Translations under genes and position numbers: made by a program
Assembly: GCA_022266195.1 (NCBI GenBank)
Contig: WHVY01000001.1
Span: forward strand, 10,602,001-10,666,000
Reading direction: 5' to 3'
From: Tetranychus cinnabarinus
Lineage: Eukaryota; Arthropoda; Arachnida; Trombidiformes; Tetranychidae
DNA length: 64,000 nt
Shown here: positions 1 through 13,723 of the stretch, piece after piece
How positions within the stretch are numbered: the first letter of the stretch is position 1
Layout of the letters: each line of letters starts with the position of its first letter
Notes under the pieces: model-generated
The model's database searches: none
What the model saw: only the letters and a program-made list of their open reading frames with translations
Told to the model about the DNA's origin: nothing

Positions 1-3000
1 ATTGATTTTATTGAAATAGACAATTAGATTAATAAAATCTGAATCAAAAGAAATTGGAATATTTGAAGTTGGAAATGTTGATGTGAGAGCTTGAGAGGTT
101 TTCTGGATTCAGGTAAAGCTGATCTTCAATGGCTTAATGGTTGGTGATTAAAATTATTTCAATTTGTATAACTAAACTGATGATTGTTAACACCATTCAA
201 TTGTAATTGTAGTTGTTGAGAGGGTTGATGGTTTTTGTTGGGATATAAGGTGAAAAGGATACAGAATGACACTTTTCGGTTGTCAAATTGTCTCCTGATT
301 ATTGACAAAACAAGTTAACAGGAAAGGAAAGTGAAAGCAAAAATATTGATTAGTTAATAGTCTTTAGATAGGATCAAGTTGAGATTGGTTATTTGTGTTA
401 ATAATTTCAATGATGAAGACACAAAACCTAAAATTTATGGTCACTGGACTCAGCTTAAATGTTGATCAATCTATTGGTCAGCAATGAAACTGCAATACAA
501 AAGAAAGATAGAATCAAAATTGCATCTTGAAAACATATCAAGAGCAAAAAAAATTAATTTCTCATTACTAAATCAATCATTATTGACTGGAACTAGAGTT
601 TGAGGTAACAATTAATACGCAGTGGAAGTAAGTAAATTGTTCGAGATGAACCATCTGAATCTTGCTCCAATGAAGCTTAATTAACTGTTATTATGAAGAG
701 TGATAATAAGACTAAAGGCTTATTATCAGTTAGGTCACTGTTTATCAAATGAGTCTTGAATTGAAAACTAAGCCTCAGGTTAGCCTCAACTGATCCACTC
801 ACTTAGTAACTTATGTTTCATCTTTCAATGAAATTGATTGTAAACATTGATCATCAAAAAACTGGTTTTGGGTTTAAACTTCACTTTCACTTACTCACTA
901 ACTCACTGACTGAGTTTACTTTCTCTCTCTCTTTCTCCATCAAATACTTGAAGGGTTAAAACAAGTAACAAAATACCTAAATTGAGATGTAAATGGTTAA
1001 TTAGAGTAAGATACTTTTACTCTTAGGGATTATTTTGATGCGGAATAGACTATTGAAACAACAATGGAGTTTCTGGTTGAAGAGTTTATCTATTCCTTGG
1101 TTTTAAAATTTAAAACAAGGATTGAGTATTAGTGTTGGAAACGAAAAACATATCGATACATGAAATAGTAAATTATCAACAATTGATAAATAAACTACTC
1201 AATTTTTAACACACCAATTGGAAAGGGTATCGTAAAGGTTTGATTTAGAGATAAACATAAACATTAGAACGAATTTTGTTGATGAAATAAAATTGTATTT
1301 TTTTCCTTCTCGTCATCACCATCATCATTGTCATCATCAAAATGATCATCATTTATTGAAGGCAACTTTTCTTGATTAGGCAAAACCACTTGAATAGGTT
1401 CCAGTTTGAAAAAACCCTTCAAGGTTTATGGGAATTTACTGAGAGAAACCAGCTTTAATTAACTTTTCGACTGCTATCTTCCTTAACAAAAAGGTATCTC
1501 TAATGATGCTTTCTTTCTGGATAGCCAAGAGGAGGATAAAGTGGTCAAATTCATCTCCAAACAAAATAAGCTTATAGAAGGTCATAGGTAATGGATTGAG
1601 AATCGCCTGACTCAGGTGTATTCAAACGCAAAACGAGTCCCAAATTGTAAGCAGATAGATTGTTTACCACTTTTTAAGCCGTTGCCAGTAAAAATTTGTT
1701 TTTGTCCAATTGTCATTAAAGATGAAACCTTCCTCTTCCATCGTCTTCTAAGACGTTCCTCCTCCTCCTACCTTTCTTCCACCTACTTCTATTGATCCCT
1801 CTAACCATCTCTCCTCTATCAACTCTTTTTAGACTTTGCTTTATTGACAAAACTGGTGGTTCCATTGGAAATATTGAATGAAAATAAAACAACCTTTGGC
1901 TATCCATTTCTCAACTTTCATTGTTAAACCAGCAGCATATATGGATTTGACTGAATAAACGAGAAAAATAAAAGACGAAAAAATGATGAAACTAGGTTAG
2001 TGAGAGAAGAAAGAAAAAAAATGATTATTCAGTCAATGTTATAATTTACATGTACACTTACGTAGCAATGAAATGTAACAATTATAAGATGAAAAAGTAG
2101 CTTTAGCATGCATAAGAAGATATGAAAATGCGAAAATGAAATGTTGTTAAACAATGATAAAAACAGGCAACTAATGGGAGGACAATTATTAAATTAAGTT
2201 AAAAAATGATGATGAAAAGAAGGAAAGATAAAGATGAGAACCATGAGAACTGGCAAGTTTAAGGTAAAAAAGAAGGTAAAAGTCATGATTGCAAGATGAT
2301 TTCTAAGAAATTATAATTCAGGTAACAAAAAATTGATTCCAAAAAATAATCAAACTCAGATGGACATAAAAGAGGAGAGAAAAGGAGAAAGAGAGAGAAA
2401 AAAACTTTTGTTTAGATGCTGTTACAAGCTAATACACACAAGTTGAATAAAAACAGTTCATCACATATAGAGTTGACATGGTAACAATTTTACGATTATC
2501 AACTTTAACTTGTAATTTTGTTTCGATCTTGATGGATTGATTAAATGTACACAATTGACCTGAATGTAAATCGATAAATAAAGTCAAAATGAATTGTCCA
2601 AGATGAACAGACGAACAACAGAAGAGAGGACAAAAAAAATGAGTGAAGAGAAACCAAAATTCACAAGCAATAGGGAAAAAGGTTAACACAAAGTGAAGGC
2701 TTTTGAAGGCGTCAAGATCTGAAACTAGAGACAAAGACAACAGTAAAAAGTATTGAAGATCTGTTAATGTTAATGATCTAATAAGATCAAGATCGGTATC
2801 TATTAATTCAATCTTGAAAATCTAGTCTTAAATAAAAATGGAAGTTTATTACTAATCGGTTAACATTTATTTTGCTTTCATTTTCTTTTCGCTTCTTCTT
2901 CTGATTTTTTCTTCTGATTTCTTCTTCTTCTTCTTCTGATAAATGTTTTAAAGGAAGTATTAAATTGAATTGAGTTGAGCTGTAAAAGTAAAAGTAGTTG

Positions 3001-3553
3001 AGGTGAAAAACTTGAAGTGAAAAATGGTGACCTGGTTGTCGTTAAAGCAGCAAAAAAAGCTTAACTGGAAGATGCTGCAAATTGTGTTGGTTGCGTTCAT
3101 TCTTTATCAAGTCATGTTTTTTTGTTTCCATCATCCCAACATCCAACATAATTAAACAAACATGATGGTTACAATATACATATTAAGTGTACTAAGAAAA
3201 CTCTGTTGATCAAGATAATTTTGATAAATAATATGGTGTTTCATGATATAAAATGTAATCATTTCTAGTTGTTTCCCTTATGTAAAGACGGTTACTCTTT
3301 TGGCTACTTTTACCCTTTGCTTTGCTTTTTAGTAGGCAGGCGAAGGCAAGAAAAAAGACAGATATTTTAACCATAATTGTTGTGAAAAGCAACATAAATA
3401 AATGTGAAGTTTACCTTTGGAAATAAATAGAAGGAAAAAAAACAAAAAATAGGTTAAGATAATGTATAGATTAATTTGGTAAAGTGAAATCCATATACAT
3501 GTATATTTCGATGTGAAGAGAAGAGAAGAGGAAAAAAAGAAGAGAAAAAAAAG

Positions 3554-3835
3554 GAATCATCATCATGCACCTCCATTTTCACTCTCACATCACCATCATC
3601 ATAATAATAATCATCATAATCATCATTCTCATCATCATCAACAACAGCAACAACATCATCATCATTTTTTTCTCTCTCTTTCCTTTCCCTCATCACCTTA
3701 ACAACCTAATGTATATCCTTCGACATCATCATCTTCTCTATCGATTGAAGAAATGGCTTGATAACAAGGAAGAATCAGGTTTAAGTAATGATGACAATAA
3801 TGATGATGATTATGATGATGATGAGAAGGAGAAGG
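3554..3835. repeat. CAT/GAT trinucleotide microsatellite cluster
   Basis: Imperfect runs of CAT, AAT and CAA triplets on the plus strand (about 3556-3665) are followed by GAT-rich runs (about 3786-3825). They yield poly-His/Ile/Asp frames on both strands that are not convincing proteins. Confidence 0.8.
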
Positions 3836-4254
3836 AGAAAAAATTCACTAAAAACACAACAAGAAAAAAAACCATCAACTTTGAGGATACAGTATGAAAC
3901 TATCTTTCTCTTCTCTCTCCCTGCGCAAGGAAAATGTTAGATTTTTACTTCAGGTGAGTTAGATGATTTTATTGTTGCGGGCAAGGATTCGGTTACATCT
4001 TTAGAGATGAACTACGGCTTATGCTGGCGCCGCCCGTTATGTTTGTAATTGCAAGTTCTGCTGTAGATGGTGCTCATGTGTAACCTTAGTAACGAAGCCT
4101 TGTCCTCTAAGTGAGGGAGTAAAAGAGAGAATGGGGAAAAAGTAAAAGTATGTTTTTGTTGAAGAGGAGCTTGGAATCAGATTGAAGTCAGAGTAGAATC
4201 AGTAGAGTAAGAGATAAAGCTACATCTCAACTCATCTCTCATCATATCAAGTTT

Positions 4255-4545
4255 TTTTTGTTTTTCTTCCTCTCTCTTTCTATGTCTCTTTCTCCCTCCC
4301 TCTAACTATCTCTTTCTTTCTATCTTTCTATCTACCTATCTTTTTTTTCTCTCTCCCTCTCTCTCTCTCTCACTATCTCTCTCTCTCTATCCTCGAGTTC
4401 CCATTATCATCATCATCACCATCATCACCATCATCGCCATCAACAACATCATCATCATCATTATTATTATTATTATTCAAGTTTTTTATTTTGTTGTTTT
4501 TATCTTCCTTTCTCTTTTTTTCCTCTTCCTTTCTCTTGTTCTCTT
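4255..4545. repeat. Polypyrimidine tract with CT and CAT repeats before the RREB1-like start
   Basis: About 290 bases are almost wholly C/T on the plus strand, including uninterrupted CT dinucleotides near 4350-4390 (GAGA-factor type on the other strand). CAT/CAC/TTA triplets interrupt it at 4403-4480. A segment ending GAGTTCCCATTATCA occurs twice (about 4394 and 4546), so part of the tract looks duplicated. It could be the polypyrimidine tract of a 5' UTR intron (donor after 3953, possible acceptor AG at 4547-4548) or promoter DNA. Confidence 0.6.
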
Positions 4546-4580
4546 GAGTTCCCATTATCAACATCATCATCACCATCATT

Positions 4581-7500
4581 ATGAGTGAAGGACATCTTAA
4601 GAAAAATGGCGAATGGCTTTGTCCTGTCTGTGATACAAAATGGGATTCTCAACATTCTTTTACAGTACATATTCGCCAACATAACCCAACTGATCACTCA
4701 CACACCTGTTCGATCTGTGGTAAGACTCTTTCCTCGGCTAGTTCCCTTGACCGTCATATGCTGATACATTCCGGTGAACGACCATTTAAATGTAAAATAT
4801 GTAATATGACATTCACAACTAACGGAAATATGCACCGACACATGAGAACTCATGGGACAACTTCAAATGAAAATGCTGCTCCAGATAGTCCTCGCAGTCC
4901 TCTTCTCAAATCTAAGGATAGTTCTCGCAGTCCTCAGCAAACATCAAAGGATAGTTCTCGAAGTCTACAACACACACTAAAGGATAGTCCTCGCAGTCTT
5001 CACCACACGCCAAAGGATAGTCCTCGAAGTCCTCATCACACATCGAAGGATAGTGGTTACTCGCCTAACGATAATAATCAAAATGGTAATGGCTCTGCTT
5101 CAATTGGATTCCATGATCTCACATTCACTGATTTTTCCTCACACAAATATCCGCTCATCGCTCAATCATTTTGCGAGTCCAACATTCGCAAATCAAGTTC
5201 ACCCTACCACAATTTTCAATGTTCAAATTGTCCTAAGGCATTCCCCTGTGCTGCTGCTCTTTCGTTGCACCAGCAAAAATCCCATAATTCTTCAATCATT
5301 TCCACTGATCATACTTCATTGAAGATGGAGACCCCTGAGAGCCAGTCAAAACCATCAACACTCTCTTCAACTTTTTGTCATATTTGCCAAATCGACCTTG
5401 GTAGTTCTGTAGAGTATGCTGCACATCAAACTAAACATCGCTATGATAGTTTTTTATCATCTGTTGTTAAAGGCGTTAACTTAACATCATCGACCTCATC
5501 TCCATCCATCAACTTTTCAAAAGCAATCGTAACTAACCCGTCCATTACCACTGATAAACTGCCTTCAATTGATAATGCAGATGTCGTCATTAAAAATTTT
5601 TCTAATGATGATGATAATGATGATGAAGATCATCAGCAATATTTAAGCAATGACAATGAGAAGGAGCAATTTCTCGCTATGCTTCAATTACACAAAAAGA
5701 ACATCAACAACAGCCTGGTCAAAGTTCAATCTATAGATGGATCATCACCATTTAGAGATTTGGAAAGCAACGCTAAACCGCCTTTCAATCGCCTTAATAA
5801 AAATTCAATCACTAATAGTTCAAAGACCAAATCAAAGATTAAATCAAAGGTAAAATCAAAGGTAAACTCGAAAACCTCAAGTAGAAAGTTGGATGGTCCT
5901 TTGACCGATAAAACCAAAGAACCCAAAAAACAAGCTAAACATGACTTAGCAGATAGTAATGTAAGTTGACATTTTTAATCATATAAACTCGGTTTTGCTA
6001 ATTCCCCCTATCACTTTAATCTTTTGCCCCAATCCTTTAGTTTTATTCCTTATCTTTTAACCAATACTAAATCCAATGAGATATCTTAAACCGCCTAAGT
6101 TCCAAATTTTAGATCAATAATACGCTATCGCTTTTTCTAACCATTTTCTTTCAATCTCAAATAGATGCAAAAACGCATTCTTGTGACTCCTCTTGCTCTT
6201 GATACTTTACGCGAAAATTTTTTCCTCTTTGACTAATAGTTATCAATTTGTTTTACACATAACATCTTGAACTAAATTTCCTCTTTTACATCCTTGTGTT
6301 AATCAAATTTTCTCTCATTTCTCTTTTCTCTCTTATAGTATACCAACTCTAAAGATTCACTTTTGAAGAATGTGACATCGTGTTCATCACTATTATCATT
6401 TGCGAATTCGTCATCTCTTGATAACAAAAAGACAAGTTTCAAAAAAAGGAGATTATTATCTACACCAACATCATCAGTTCGTTCGCCGTCAAGAGCTTCA
6501 GCATCCTTACCCTTACAGGATACTGATAAGATGAATGGAGAAAACAGTAATCCACCATCAATAGAAGCTACAACATCATCATCGCCTTCGGAGGATGGAG
6601 AAAAAGAAATGGAAATCGATCTTCCAGAAAACAACTCTTCAGGAACCTCAGGTTCCATGGGGAAGGAAAATTCTGAAGAAATGGATACTGGTGAAACGGC
6701 CCAACAAAATAGTAGTATGAACGCGAATGTACCTCAACCAAATCATCGATGTGAAATCTGCGCTCTCGAATTCAAGACTTTTAACGCACTTAAAAGACAT
6801 AATCGAGGTCATACCAAAAGTGGACATAATTACGTTTGTAACATGTGTTCTTATACTAGTTTGGACAAATCAACTTTGGTACGCCATCTTCGCACTCACA
6901 ACGGAGAGCGTCCCTTTCAATGTGCTATTTGTAAATATGCATTTACAACCAAATCCAACTGTGAACGACATGTTCGTAAGCGTCACAAGAAATTGTCAAA
7001 GCCAGAGATTAAAAGTTCGATGCTTTTCAACGCTGGTTTAACAAAATCCTCACCAACATCTGACTCCAGTCAAGTAACCATCCAAAATATTACTCGTCAT
7101 AATTCGCTACCAAATATTTCTGGTCCTGAATGGCCTGGACCAAATGATACTCTTTGCCGTTTCTGTAATCTTGATCTTAAAAGTAACAAAGTTCTTCGTC
7201 ATCATATAAAAACTTTACATAATGCCTTGAGTCAAAAGCCATACTCCTGTACACTTTGTAAAATGGGATTTAGTACAAAAAATAACTGCATTCGCCATGT
7301 AATCCGACTCCATCCCGAAATGAAAAAAGACATAAAATCTGTTGTACTAGTCAATGGTACCTCTGTTAATGGTAACTCCCAAAGTGGTAGTGATGAAATT
7401 TCTGAATCAGAGGCCGCAACACTCGGTGAAACATCGCAAAATGGAGGTAATTCAACTATTGGTACAATTGCTCGTCGTAAAACCAATGCTACATCAACCA

Positions 7501-8093
7501 GTTCAACAATCAAGCACAGTCAACCCCTCAATTCAGCTAGCAATTGTAGTTTCACCGAAACCTCAAATCCGCCACCATCTATACCTTTACCTAATGCTTC
7601 TGGTCATGAAGATCCCGTCGATGCAATCACATTAGCCTGGCAATTCCACTCAAGTCTTGCCGCTCTATGTCAAATAATATCTCCAATATCTCCGATTGCT
7701 GGTAACTCCACCTCAACTGTAGCCACTGTTCCTGGACTTACTGGAACAGTTGAAAGAAAATCTTTATCCACTGTCACTGAAGACTATGATGGTGATGAAT
7801 CAAATAGTGAATATCAACCTCTCGATCTAGCCAAAACCTCTGATTCAGAGAAGGAACCAATTCCATCCAAAGGAACTCCAAGAAATCAACCGATTCCCAC
7901 AAGACTATTTCATGCTCATTGTGAACCCCAGCCTTTGGATCTTGCAGCTCATGCTCTTGATCTTAGTGTTAAAACAACACCAACAAAAGTAGAAAATCAA
8001 TGCCTTGTAGACCTAAACAAATGTAGTGAGCCTATTCGCACTGCTGCCTCATCTCTTCTAGCCTTACAATCATTTATTCCTGCCTCTAAATAA
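4581..8093 (+). CDS. RREB1: RREB1/hindsight-type C2H2 zinc-finger transcription factor (2 exons)
   Basis: Exons 4581-5960 and 6339-8093 join in phase 0 across a 378-bp GT-AG intron (AAT/GTAAGT ... TTATAG/TAT), giving about 1044 residues. The start is supported by an in-frame stop at 4545-4547. Fingers 1-3 (residues about 14-91) contain ICGKTLSSASSLDRHM and TTNGNMHRHM, the arrangement known from RREB1 and Drosophila hindsight (pebbled). Two further fingers lie near 214 and 267, and the second exon adds about five (near 598, 627, 655, 733, 764). PLDLA (twice) and ALDLS near the C-terminus look like CtBP co-repressor docking motifs. The family gives nuclear DNA-binding factors acting in Ras/EGFR and JNK-linked epithelial programmes. 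An 11-residue Ser/Pro repeat lies at residues about 102-167. The family call is firm; target genes are not inferable. Confidence 0.9.
4884..5082 (+). repeat. 33-bp coding tandem repeat (11-residue units)
   Basis: Six consecutive 11-residue units of the form xDSxRSPxxTx (for example KDSPRSPHHTS) lie just after finger 3 of the RREB1-like protein. Units diverge at a few positions; the last begins KDSGYSP. Each carries a Ser-Pro dipeptide or a near match, so the array could be a proline-directed phosphorylation segment (inference). Confidence 0.85.
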
Positions 8094-8258
8094 GATAACA
8101 CACACACATACACATTATTTATATCATCCTCATTGCAACATTAACATTACCAATCACAAGATTAGTTTCGTTTAAAACTTTATCGACACACAAAAAATAC
8201 ACAATCTGTTAGACCACTACATTGAACTTGTTCATTAATGAGATTCTCAACCATGGAC

Positions 8259-8398
8259 ATCTCCACTATAGTGATCTAGCATATACAACTATTTGTGATT
8301 AAGACGCTCGACTTTTTGCCTTGTACACTAATCACAAATACTTTTGATGCAGTTGTATAACATTTACATATCTCTAATGTAGTGATCTAACATATACA
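8259..8398 (+). repeat. Stem-loop between two direct repeats in the probable 3' UTR
   Basis: ATTTGTGATTA (8291-8301) pairs perfectly with TAATCACAAAT (8329-8339). The adjoining TATACAACT (8282-8290) pairs with AGTTGTATA (8351-8359) across an 11-nt bulge. Near-identical copies of TAGTGATCTARCATATACAA lie on each side (about 8268-8288 and 8379-8398). Confidence 0.75.
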
Positions 8399-9837
8399 AA
8401 GAAAAAAAAATATCATGTACATATAATACAAAACAATTAACGCAATAGTCATCTTTCTATTGTTTTTCTCAACTGTGCAAAGAAATTGTTTTTTGGCTAT
8501 GAATTTAGTTGTTCACCGCTAACAATTAAACAAAAACATTCAGATAAACCCAAACCATTCCAGTTTAATATATTGAATATAGGGCTCAGCACGATGCTCT
8601 TAATTGCTGATTACAAACAAAAATTAATTCCATCTTGTTTTCTTGTAAAACTTGTAATGTTTTTTCCCTTTCTCATATTTCGCTATCTTTCCAACATTCA
8701 AACAACTTGTCAAAATATCTGTTATCTGAGGATTTCCTCCTTTTGTTCAATTCTACCAAAAAAAAATCTACGGAAATTCATGGACCCAATCATTATGCAT
8801 CCCATTATTTTCGACAAATTGTTCCAGTTCCTAGTTTTGCATCTTGAAGCTTTACTTCAGTCTAATTGAAACCAAAATTATTGCTTAAATAAAGATAAAA
8901 TTAAATCTATGAAAAAAATGGTTTCCAAAATTTATTTTAAACCCTTTAAAGATCCTAACCTAAACGGTCAACTGATTATCCAAAGAGGAACAGACAAAAA
9001 TCTCATCATTTTTACCATCACCAGAATCAAAGATATTACTAAATTGTTATTAATAGGTTTTATCAAGAGCCTATTAATGTTAATTGTTGATGGGAAACTA
9101 TTAGTTTAACATAGAGGGTTAAAGTACCGATGATAATTAATTAAACGACAACAATAGGTTTATTAAAGTGTTGAGCTGTTTAGTGATAATAAATTATCAT
9201 TGTTATGTTTATATTTACTGATGGAACAATAGCTTTAGGGTTTCGCTGATTGTTTAATTGATGCAACAATTGATAAATTGAAATAATAAAGTCACTAATC
9301 AAGTAATATATTGAAAGGTGATTAAATCTTGAGGCAATCATTTGTGATCCTAAAAAAGTATCCGAATCATAAAGAGCCAGAAGTGTGAACACATTAACCA
9401 AATGTATAAACCAGAAACATTGTATTTTAATTTTGCTTTTTTACCAAACCCTTTCAAAAATAAATGTAGTTAATCATTTAAATTCAATTACCTAATAAAT
9501 TAACACTTTAAATAGCTTAATTAATGGTACTAATTGTTGGATAATTTATCGGGTTTAATCGTGATTGCTTCAAGCTAACAGTTAAGGCTCTTACAATAGC
9601 TTTGGATACAAGATTTTTTATTACCTTCAATGGTCATTTTCAAGTTTCATCAAGATCAAGATCAATCTTGAATTTGATTTAATACTAACAGTTTAATTGT
9701 TGAAGCAATGTTAATCAGCAAACAATTGTTGAAATAGTCTAATCTAGCCAATCAAACGGTCTATTAGCAAAACAATTAACATCAATATGAGTTTGTGTAA
9801 AAACAAGAGACAAAAGCATTTATATTTTTTTTATCCC

Positions 9838-11030
9838 AATCATCATCACATTATAATAATCATAATCATCTTCATCTTCACCATATAATAATGATCTATC
9901 ATTATAATCAGAAAAACATCATCATCATCATCACTATCATTAACATGTCAGGGTCATTTAAACGCCTTCACTTGACGACAATTGGGAAGCAATCAAGGTT
10001 TTGAAACATTAAATATCAAATTACAATGAAATTACAACCAAGCAACATAATCAATTGCTTATTGGTTATTGTATCAACCATTTTACCCAAAAAATCTCTG
10101 GTTAATAGAGAGATTGATTGTCCTATTGGATAAATTACAATGGATTCTGGTTGAACCAGCATTGGATAATCAGTTCAGTGTTTCTGTTTTTTCCTTTAGG
10201 TTCTCTTATTTGTTAAAGTAAATACATTTTTAGGCCTTAAAGACTGAATTGGTGATGAAATGGGTTAAATGTGAACAATAGAATGAAAAGATTTTTATTC
10301 AGATTAATTTGTTTCACTGATGGATTTGAGTTTGAATTTGTTAATCATCATTAGGAGTAGAGCTCGTTGAAAACCATCAGCCTAACACATTATTGACTGT
10401 AACCTGGTAAAACTTGTTTTTATAAGGATAAGAAGGAGTTTAGGATAAATAATCATCATCATCGTGATCAACCCACTGAACCAAAGAGTCATCATCATCA
10501 TCGTCATCATCAACTTGTACACCAGCAACATCAACATATAAAAAAACAGCAATATCAACATCGCCATCATTATCCTTCTCATCATCACCACCATTGCCTC
10601 ATCGTCATCATCATCTCCACCACCATTATCCTCATCGTCATCATCATCACATCATCATCATCATCACCACCATTATCCCCATCGTCATCATCATCGCCAT
10701 CATTATCCTCATCATCATTATCCTCATCATCATTATCTTTCTCATCATCATCATCATCAGCATGCATGAAAGAAAGTGCGAGAGAGAAATGATGATATCG
10801 GATGTGAAAATGAAAAGTTGCGAATCCAAACCAGTTAAAAAGGAAATGGAAAGATTCGCTATCAGTTTAATCATCATTTTCCTTCGTTAATTTTCATGAA
10901 GTCTTTTCCCATAAAAAAGCATAAAGTCACTCAATTATTAAATGATAAATTTAACCAGAAAATGTAAAACATCACAATTTATATTCATCATCACTACAAT
11001 AATAATGATGATAATCATAATGCTAATGTT
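9838..11030. repeat. ATC/CAT microsatellite clusters
   Basis: Imperfect ATC/CAT/GTC triplet runs at about 9838-9945, 10450-10765 (longest) and 10985-11030 generate open frames of poly-Met/Ile/His/Asp on both strands. They are repeat artefacts rather than genes. Confidence 0.8.
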
Positions 11031-13723
11031 GATGATTACAAACATTGAACAGTGAACAATATTTTAACAACATTAATGAGTGAATCTCTAAGCTTGTGTT
11101 GCCCTCTCTTTATTAAAATATCAACCATTCAAATGGTTTTAGATTTTTGTTTACCTTTTTAATTTGTTATTCAGTAATGAGTGTAATTCAAATCCAGAAG
11201 AATCTTTAATTATATTTAATTTCTCTCCCTGTTTTTTAAGTGATTCAAGATTTAAAATTGATTAGTCATTGATTTTGTCGTTTCATCTTAATCAGCACCA
11301 AGTGTTAACCATTGATTAATCTTGAAATTTTTGTGTGCTTAACTCGGGATCGTATTTTTTTGTGCAAATAAATCTCAAGGACTTGAGTCGTTTTAGTGTT
11401 TTTAAGTGAAACTCAATCGAAATAATCCATTTCCAAGTTTGAAGAAAGTTAAGATGAGAGGACAAAGAAAGAAAGAGAAAGAAGAAGATGAAGGAGGAGG
11501 AAAGCAAGAAGGAGAGCGAGAAAAAGCAAGATGATGATAATGATGAGCTTGACTCTCATCATTCTTGCCTTAGGCATTTTCATAACTCCAATAGCAACTG
11601 GTGGATAAAGCCCAGTGTCTCAAGGTTTTCATCTTTTCCTTCATCTTTTCTCATCTTTTCCATCTTTTAAATCGTCTTCATCATCTTCTTCTTTATCATC
11701 TCCTTCTCGTTTATTTTCTTTGTTGTCTTCTTTTGCTTCTCTTTATCCTCTTCTATTCGTCACATTTACCCAGTTTAAGTGAAAAGCTTTATAGCCAGTG
11801 GCTCAATTTGTATTTAAACACAAAAGTAAACAAGTTTCTTTGTGAGTTGGTTGAGAGACATCGAAATAAATTCAATAAAATTAACCATTATCGTAATTTG
11901 AGCATTGAAAATGTGACTGAGGAAAGCGAAAAAAAGTATCATGACAGATTATAATCAATCAAGGTAATTAAAGAAAAAAAGACATTCGAAATTCACTGAT
12001 CTCAATCTAAAAATATTAGTATAAAGACACAATCAGAAGTACATGATACTAGTTTGCATCGTTTACCATCGCTTTCTAACTCAATCATGCATTAATTTAT
12101 CAATTAAGCACCAACCAAAGTCAAGGAAAACACAATTTATAAATCGTCATTCTATCATTGAATTACAATTTTCTTTTCTTCAAATTTTTAGGTATTGTCC
12201 ATTCAAATCCAGCAATGACTCAAACAGCAATTTAAGTAGATTAACTGACCATTCAAGATTATTCAGATAAATAATCAGAAATAAATCCATCAATTCAATG
12301 AGAAGTTCAACAAAAACAGCAAAAATTTGAGACCAAAATCAATAATAAAAGCCTTTCGATTCTTTTATCACATTGGTAATGATCCAACATATTCAATTAC
12401 CCTGAGCTATTAATTATTGAATGGTGAAGTTAATTAATTAAATAATGGATTGGAAATTAATGAATCCTATGAACACTCTTAAAGGGTATTAAACTATTAA
12501 ACAAAGAAAAAAAACCATTTGATTCACTTTGTATTCTTACCACGCAAAGGTAAATTTTAAAACAAATCATCAATCAAATTGGAGACACTAAACTGTGATT
12601 TGCATGGAAACAGTCAAAATCAATAAACAAATTGCTACATAACCACATTATTTGGATAAATCACACTCACTGTAACCATTTAAAATGAAAAAAATGTAAA
12701 ACCCAAAATCAGAGCAAAAATGAAAAACAAACCAGAAAAGGCAAAAAAAAATCATAAGGAAAAAGTGCGAAGTAAAGAAAAATGAAATAAAAATTTAATA
12801 GTCTAGTCGCGATGAAGATGATTACGCTTGAATTTGGCGATGAAAATCACTCAATTATCGGATAGTGAAAGTAAATTTAAATTGAACCAGATTTAACCCA
12901 AATCTTTCATCTGTGCTCACCTTTAAACTAACAAGGTCTCATCAAGCTGATCCTGTTCAACCTTAACCTCTACCTGATCAAGGTTCATCTCCAGGTTTTG
13001 TCGTTTCAAATCCCAAAACCATTCTGTATTCACGTGGTTTCCCCCCCTGAATGAACCAATATTCAGAGCAAGTTCATTTGCAGCCGAAGGTAAATTGTTG
13101 ATTAAAAGGAACATTAATCGTTAATAAAGCAGAAATTGGAAGAAGAAGAAGAAAAAAAAATCAAAAGATAAAAACAAAACACACACAAGACACGAAAAGT
13201 GAAAGGAAAATTAAAGAAGGAAAAAGACGAGAACAAGATGATCATGAAGATGATTATGAGTACGCTGATGAGAATCAGGATGATTAGGATGATTTACGGA
13301 TGATAAATTGACTTGGGTCAGTCTCGATACATTGGGCGAGGCTTGGACAAGGTAATGTTACATATTACGAGGAGGTCAGATGTGGTTTTAACAAGAGGAG
13401 TTAACCCCGAAGTTTTTGTGGTCTTGTTGGGATCGCTTACATAAATTTATTGCATGTACAACTCGTTGTTACAACCGGTTCGAAAGTACATTATGGGTTT
13501 TGTTAAATTAATTCAATTTGTAATTAAAACTAAACTCGGCCCACAATTACTTGATTTATTTTGTACCAGTATTCAACTGTGGATTTCATGGTGCAATATA
13601 ATTATCATAATTATAAGAATAAGACTTGTTCTTTTTTTGTGTTAATTTTTACCTTTTTTGGTCCAGTAAATTATATTCCCTGAAGGAGGTTCCTAATTTA
13701 ATAACTGCCCAGAATTATTTGGA

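Larger units (their letters stand above)
1..4580. other. Gene-free upstream region rich in microsatellites
   Basis: No coding exon is supported here. Short open frames are low-complexity translations of repeats. Visible elements are a CAT/ATC run near 1310-1360, a TTC/TCT run near 2885-2940, CAT/CAC/GAT runs at about 3555-3835, and a long pyrimidine tract with CT repeats at about 4255-4545. A TATCGATA (DRE-like) palindrome lies at 1151-1158. A consensus splice donor (CAG/GTGAGT) at 3951-3958 could end a non-coding first exon of the downstream zinc-finger gene. The stretch at about 3965-4130 is less AT-rich and non-repetitive but has no long frame. Confidence 0.6.

Noticed and set aside
3454..3897. 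Overlapping frames on both strands with poly-His, poly-Ile and poly-Asp
   Set aside because: They are translations of CAT/GAT microsatellites, with no domain, no splice context and equal openness in several frames.
10382..10890. Frames of poly-Met/Ile/His on both strands
   Set aside because: Products of the ATC/CAT repeat; composition is fixed by the repeat and not by selection on protein.
12923..13114. 63-codon minus-strand frame with balanced composition (MFLLINNLPSAANELAL)
   Set aside because: Short, no homology recognised and no partner exons. An AAGGTGAGC donor-like site follows its stop codon, so at best it is untranslated exon sequence.
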